A stretch of 64,000 bases of DNA from Mytilinidion resinicola (Eukaryota > Ascomycota > Dothideomycetes > Mytilinidiales > Mytilinidiaceae). Both the position numbers and the translations under genes were made by a program. Below are positions 59,145 to 64,000 of the stretch, one piece after another (position 1 is the stretch's first letter; each line of letters opens with the position of its first letter). The notes beneath the pieces are model-generated. The model was given only the letters and a program-made list of their open reading frames with translations, was not told the DNA's origin and did no database searches. The DNA lies in NCBI RefSeq assembly GCF_010093595.1, contig NW_022985457.1, positions 242,226 to 306,225 of the forward strand. Direction: 5' to 3'.

Positions 59145-60522
59145 TCAGCCTTCCACCCACCCCCTCTTCTTTTCCATGTCTCTACTCCAAACTCCATCCT
59201 TCATTACCCCCTCATCTCTCCTTAGAGCTCCCCCCTGCACGACCAACCCCTCCTCCACCCCCGGTTCCAAATCCAAATCCAACCACTCAAACATCGCGGG
59301 CCCCTCACTCACCTTCCCACCCCTTACGCTCCCCTTCACAGTTCCAAACCACTTCCCCAAACCCACCCCCATGGGCACCCTCGGGCTACTCGTCTTACTC
59401 GTCACATTCAACTCAAACACCCCATGTTCGCCCGCATCTATCGTGATAACCGCGCCTAGCGGGTTCGGATAGTACCCCTTCGGTGGGTACTCCGCACCAT
59501 TGCCCCAGGGGCGGATGCGCACGGCGGAGGGGTCGAGGGTCTCAACGAGGGTGGTGCCGTTATAGTCGAGCCAGGTTTGGCCGAAAGTAGTGGGGGAGTT
59601 GATATCTGGGGAAGAGGGAGCTTGCAGCAGGGTTTCGATGGCGGTGAAGGTATACAGGCCGAAGCGGCCGTGGATGGCGTACCAGTTGTGGAAGTCAGCG
59701 AGGCCGATGCCCCAGTTCTGAGAGTTGTTAGCATGTAGAGGACGAGAGGGAGGGGGGTTGGGGGTACGAGCTTACGTGGTCGTGGTATCCGCTGCCTTCG
59801 TCGAAGGAGATGGTTTTCTCGCCGACCTGGACGTAGGCAGTCGCGTCGCCGCCTGGGACCGCGAGAGCCCAGCCTAGGGCGCCGATGTTGCGCATGTCTT
59901 CGTCGAGGTCGGTGGCGGGACGCTTTGCACTACGAGAGGGGACTATCTTGATTGGTAGGTCAGCACGATGCCCAATACTTCAAGGGCGTATATCTACCCT
60001 CATGATCTGCACCTCCCCCCTAATCCCCTCATCCTGGATATCAAAGCTCATAGAATAATGGCTCATATCCGGCGTCCCACTCCACCCAGACCCCGCCCCG
60101 GTATACAACCCCGAACTCCCATCCCCCGTCGTCTTGATAATCACCTCATCCGCCGGGATGAACGTATCGTACGACGTTCCGTCTCTGAATCTCGAGTGGA
60201 AAATGAACCAGTTGGAGCTGGTGAAGTTGAGGCCGATGGCAGCGGGGTTGGGCGTCGTCCACCACACGGCGATGGCTTGCTCGCCTTCCATGGAGGAGGC
60301 ATCGAAGTACCACCACTCGATGGCGGTGGAGTTGATGAGATCGGTGTGGGGCCCATCGAAGGGGCCGTTGCGGTGGGTGTCTATGAAGCTGGTTTCGCCA
60401 TCAACGGGGTGGGGAGGGATGACTCTTGTGGTGGGTTTGAAGTAGAGAGGTGGGGAGGGGCCGACCAAGGCAGTGGCTGATGAGAGACTGGAAAAGATAG
60501 TGAGGAGTAGAGAGATTCTCAT
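59145..60522 (-). CDS. Secreted Diels-Alderase/AttH (CrtC-like) lipocalin-fold protein
   Basis: Exons 59998-60522, 59776-59946 and 59145-59717 give 422 residues; introns are 51 and 58 bp, GT-AG. The start at 60522 (MRISLLLTIFSSLSSATALV) is a signal peptide; the ORF extends further upstream but this ATG is better. The mature part has IEWWYFDASS (substrate-domain motif of the AttH/Diels-Alderase family), ISFDEGSGYHDHNWG with the His-x-His pair, FHNWYAIHGRF and a C-terminal beta domain with RIRPWGNGAEYPPKGYYPN. Family members bind or cyclise polyketide- or terpenoid-type substrates, but many are uncharacterised; no biosynthetic core gene is adjacent. Function is therefore open. Confidence 0.8.
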
Positions 60523-61142
60523 GGTGGAAAATACGGGCCTCAAATGTGATTTGGTTGAGAGACTAGGGAGCCAATTGATGCCAATCCGTACACTTGGAAA
60601 CATAATGGCAACCCAAATACCGCATCTTATACTTCACCCCGATGGTGTCAGGCCCGATGAGAGCGGAGTGAGTACAAAAGTAGCCTCCGGCATCCGAAAC
60701 TACTTGTATATGATATGGCCAATGGCTAGTTCCAGGTCCACGGCCTATGCGGCATCATGCAGGGAGAGATCGAATGCAGTAACAAGCCGAGCGAAACTCG
60801 AAGTCCTTAAAGTCCCACGAGCCATAACTGAGTCCTTCACTGGAAGCGATGGATCGACGTCTGGGGTACACAGGTGCAGTTTGCGGGGTCCGGGGAAGCC
60901 TTGGGTCTTCGTTCCGAAAGGGCAAGGTTCCTCTACCTCACATGTCTTGCTAAGGACCCAGAACGTAATCACTAGAAATCATTTGCTCTAGTCTTCGCTA
61001 GAACTCTGCTAATTTAGTTAACTCTCTGATGTTCGTTGAGATTAAAGACGTACTGCACCTATGCCGTTAATTTTAAGGCCTACGTGAAACTTCAGAGACA
61101 ACTGTTGCGAATGATAAATACAAGTTCAACACTCACTTAGAA
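60523..61142. other. Intergenic
   Basis: 620 bp, promoter of the Diels-Alderase-like gene and 3' flank of the membrane protein. No gene seen. Confidence 0.4.
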
Positions 61143-62853
61143 TCAGACTTCTGCTCTCTTACGTCCCCTCCTCTCTAATTCCTCCTTAATCCGAAAATAC
61201 ACCTCTGCAGCGCCCTCAACTTCTCTCCTGTCCCTGTTCCCCTCATAGCCGCCATGCCATACTCTCCTCCCTCGATCCCTCAGCCCTAGAACCTGGCGTC
61301 CAACGCCCCACCCAACCCTGAACAGCCCACCTACTCCTATAACCGCCGGTACAAGTTGACCCACACTCCCTAGCCCCTGCACGCCCTTAATCCCATTCCA
61401 CTGAATGGTCAACTCGCCCGCAATAACCAGCAAACTAACTACCAGTAAACTGAGAACCGGGCCAAGGATAAAGGTAACTTTGGAACAACGCGGCGCTGGA
61501 ACGTGCGCGAGATGTAACTCGGTGAGAAGGCGGAAGTGGAAAGCGGGTGGGTGGTTGCGGTAGGCGCGGCGAAGGGTGTGAAAAAGAACGATAGGCGGGC
61601 GATACCAAGCTAGAGGCTCTGGCGTAGTGAGGGAGTTGTAGTAGAGTAGGGTTGTGAGGTGGGCGAGGCGAAGGGGCTCGCTGAGGAAGTACGGGGTCGA
61701 AAAGGCTGGTGAGGAGGGGTGGAGGTGCGGGAGGAGCCTATAGAGATAGTTTTCGATTGTGTAGAGCTCTGTGAAGGTTGGGATTTGAGTTGGTAATCCT
61801 GGGGTGCGGGTCCAGGGGCCGCCGAAGGTATCGCATATTGGCCCGGGACTGTTTGAACTATTGACGTGTGAAGAGTGGCTTTCGGTGCTAGGTGTCGGAA
61901 CGTGGAGGGAAATATTGAACCGGATAGGTGAGGGAGAGCGTGACGTGAAATCGCTCTGACTTCGGATGGTGGTCAAGGACCTACACCGTCGATGGCTGGT
62001 ACGCCGTGGCCTAATATCGTCTCCATCCACAGGCAGTCCAGTAGTCTCAATATCCGGAATGGCGAGGTAGGTCTCCTTCTCTTTTACTCCCTCCTCCATT
62101 CCTTTCTTACTGGTCCTATCAACCTTCTTTGCCCTCAACTCCCTCCCCAAATCCTCCTTTAATTCCCTCCAAAACTGCCTCGTCGTCGCCCTCCGAAACT
62201 TCCACCATTCACATGCATAATTCAACGTAAACGCCAGCCTCATCCCTCTAAACACAAGAAATCCCACCACAGCCACCTTCGCAGCCACCCTAACCCACCC
62301 ATAAAGGTCCGCCTGCGTAAGCCACCACACATTCGTCACCGCCCCCTCCGGCCCGGGCGTCGGCATCATCTGATCGAGCCCACTCCACCAGAAATAGAAA
62401 CTGTACCCATCGAGCCCCAGAAAGCTCAAATCCCTCAACACCCAATAGCTGGCATCCGCACTCCGAAACTCGTTCGTGCCAACGTACGCAATGCAGTAGG
62501 TGATCTGCAGCAGCATGTACGGCTCAACGGCGTAGGTAGTCGCAGGATCCCGGGACACGAAGCCGATGCCGATTAGCATAGCGATGATGAAAAGGACGTT
62601 GATGTTGTCCAGGAAGGAGGCTTCGGAGGGCACCCAGAGGTCGGCGGCCCACACGGAGAGGGCTTGGGTGTAGTAGCCGACGCGGATGCCCGAGGCCGTA
62701 GATGTCGGGGTTGCCGGGGAAGCCGGTGGGTTGGACCCATTTGCGGCGGGAGAAGTGATGGGTTGATGGTGTGGTGTTGGTCCAGAGAAGGGTTGCGATG
62801 CATATGAGTAGCAGAGGAATGAGCAGCAGGCATGCCCCGTTGCAGATAGACAT
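61143..62853 (-). CDS. Multi-pass membrane protein, unknown function, one-base frameshift at 62689-62691
   Basis: The N-terminus (ATG 62853) has a hydrophobic start (MSICNGACLLLIPLLLICIA) and runs to NPDIYGLG. The coding pattern then continues one base off as GIRVGYYTQALSVWAADLWV. The extra G lies in a three-base run at 62689-62691. Downstream, 500 residues are continuous, with TM segments (NVLFIIAMLIGIGFV; LLQITYCIAYVGTNEF; VAAKVAVVGFLVFRG; a last pair LGPVLSLLVVSLLVIAGELT and VPAVIGVGGLFRVGWG) and a basic Ser-rich cytosolic loop in between. Similar proteins are common, uncharacterised integral membrane proteins in fungi. Without correction the gene would be broken; a sequencing error in the homopolymer is equally possible. 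Confidence refers to the gene, not its integrity. Confidence 0.75.
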
Positions 62854-63310
62854 TATGGAGCGAGTCTCATGCTTATGGACAAGGAGAATGTGTTGAAGAT
62901 GTTGGCTGAGAGCAGAGGTAGGAAATAGGTGATTGCCGAGCTTATTGAGGTTTTCTTAGCTCGCATGGTTCGGAACGACCCCGCAAGCTCGCGAGGCAGA
63001 TTTGAACGAGGACGTTTGAGAAGAGCCAATCAATATTGATTGAAGAGAGGAACTCGATATGGATACGAGAAATGCGACCAACGATATGAAAAGGGTTAGA
63101 CAAGAAGTTGAACCTCTAATGATATTTCTGAGATTGCTATAATAATATGAGATTTCGAGATATATACCCAAGGATTGTTTTAAAACGATTGGATGTTACC
63201 ATGCCATGCCTAGCCGCCCATTACTCCGGGTATCAAAAAGACATTATAAGATCCTCCACATGGTCCGAACATCATTCTACAGCTCCATTCAATTAAAGGC
63301 CACTGTACTC
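62854..63310. other. Intergenic
   Basis: 457 bp, mostly AT-rich. No feature recognised besides flanks of the neighbouring genes. Confidence 0.4.
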
Positions 63311-64000
63311 TCAAGCAGCAGTATAAACCTTCCAACTATTCCACTCCCAAAACGCCGTCTCAAACGCCGTCGCATTCGTCGTCACAAAATCCGTGCATGT
63401 CCCCGGACACCCGTCCTGGGTACTATACACCTCGGTGCTGCCCGCCCAAGCGCCACAAAGATCAATATTCGCAATGATGCTCTGATTCCTGAAGTGGCTT
63501 GAGATGCTGCAATCCGTGTTCGGGAAATCCGCCAACGCAGTACCCCACGACGAAGGGTCGGGCGACGAGCCGGTAGTGATATCTGAGGGGATTTTCGAGC
63601 GCGCAAAGAACCACACGCGGATACCCGCCGAGCGCCACTCCATTGCGTACACGCCGCCACCATTCGTATTGAAGGCCTGTCCGAAGGTATCCTCGGCGCC
63701 TTGCACGCCGCAGCCTGCGTTGCTATTGGTGCCGTTGTAGCAGTTTTTGTGGAGGACCTTGCCGGTTTCTTTGCGCTTGCGGTCCATTTCGCAGCCTTTG
63801 GTCGTATGCAGGGTAACCTGATTCCCGCTCGTGGCGCCATTCACCGCTTCTGGAGTGAGGTCAGCCAAGAAACATGACACGTGTAAATGAAGTTATTTAC
63901 GTACCGACCACATCAATCTCTCCGTTGGTCGGCCAATTGGAAGCATCGGAGAGCCAAAGGGCGGGCCACGTGCTACAGCCGTATGGGGTGTTGACGATAT
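63311..64000 (-). CDS. GH16 endo-beta-glucanase, partial (5' end off the window)
   Basis: Exons 63905-64000 (partial) and 63311-63849 join across a 55-bp intron. The joined reading gives YGCSTWPALWLSDASNWPTN then GEIDVVEAVNGA, the ExDxxE active-site box of glycoside hydrolase family 16 (nucleophile Glu and acid/base Glu), split by the intron. Downstream family features are NQVTLHTTKGCEM, NAGCGVQ, a GVYAMEWRSAGIRVWFF strand and a C-terminal DLCGAWAG-type stretch with disulfide Cys. This corresponds to the fungal endo-1,3(4)-beta-glucanase type that acts on cell-wall or plant mixed-linkage glucans. The signal peptide, expected further upstream, is outside the window. Confidence 0.88.

Overview
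The window looks like part of a filamentous ascomycete (Pezizomycotina) chromosome. Evidence: short GT-AG introns (about 47-125 nt) inside almost every conserved gene, AT-rich decayed repeat islands, and fungal-specific families (a DUF3468-type regulator, KAR5/Tht1, TPR-DUF4470, an apple/PAN-like Ser/Thr-rich surface protein, and a Diels-Alderase/AttH-like secreted protein). I saw no rRNA or tRNA gene, CRISPR array or prokaryotic feature. Exon boundaries below were read by hand from splice sites and reading-frame continuity; none is confirmed by transcripts.

Layout. 0-5.5 kb: a partial glyoxalase-like gene (-), divergent from a five-exon short-chain dehydrogenase (+), then poorly supported reading frames around a frameshifted P-type ATPase scrap. 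6.6-12.9 kb: a SIRT5-like deacylase (-) divergent from an ICP55-like mitochondrial aminopeptidase (+), whose 3' end faces an STK32/YANK-type kinase (-). 12.9-16.7 kb: no recognised gene. 16.7-18.3 kb: a fungal transcription-factor-like gene (+). 18.7-21.7 kb: an AT-rich transposon island with a MITE, three copies of a 123-bp repeat and an internally deleted Mutator-like element. 22.1-24.2 kb: KAR5-like nuclear fusion gene (+). 24.5-25.2 kb: a decayed ~160-bp tandem array. 25.4-29.3 kb: old-yellow-enzyme-type oxidoreductase and cytochrome P450 (both -). 31-33 kb: a 682-residue zinc-finger/low-complexity protein (+). 34.5-35.1 kb: a LAMTOR1/Meh1-like lysosomal adaptor (-) with a 16-codon first exon.

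36.3-41.4 kb: a large Ser/Thr-rich, probably secreted or wall-associated protein gene whose middle ~1.16 kb lies in inverted orientation. Its coding frame would be continuous at both ends if that piece were turned round. This is the most striking observation in the window. 41.6-42.5 kb: a second decayed tandem array. 44.25 kb: a small conserved Cys-rich protein (-). 44.6-49.6 kb: gene-free. 49.6-52 kb: two tandem F-box paralogues, one internally deleted. 52 kb: GNAT acetyltransferase (-). 53.3-56.2 kb: a TPR-DUF4470 gene (-) with at least three disabling lesions. 56.6 kb: SAM methyltransferase (-). 57.8 kb: a 147-bp TA-flanked MITE. 59.1-60.5 kb: Diels-Alderase/AttH-like secreted protein (-). 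61.1-62.9 kb: multi-pass membrane protein (-) with a one-base frameshift near its N-terminus. 63.3 kb to the edge: partial GH16 glucanase (-).

The genes do not form one obvious pathway. Housekeeping or signalling genes (sirtuin, ICP55, kinase, LAMTOR1, KAR5) are interspersed with accessory metabolism and surface/secreted genes. The accessory part (36-63 kb) shows much more decay and rearrangement than the left part.
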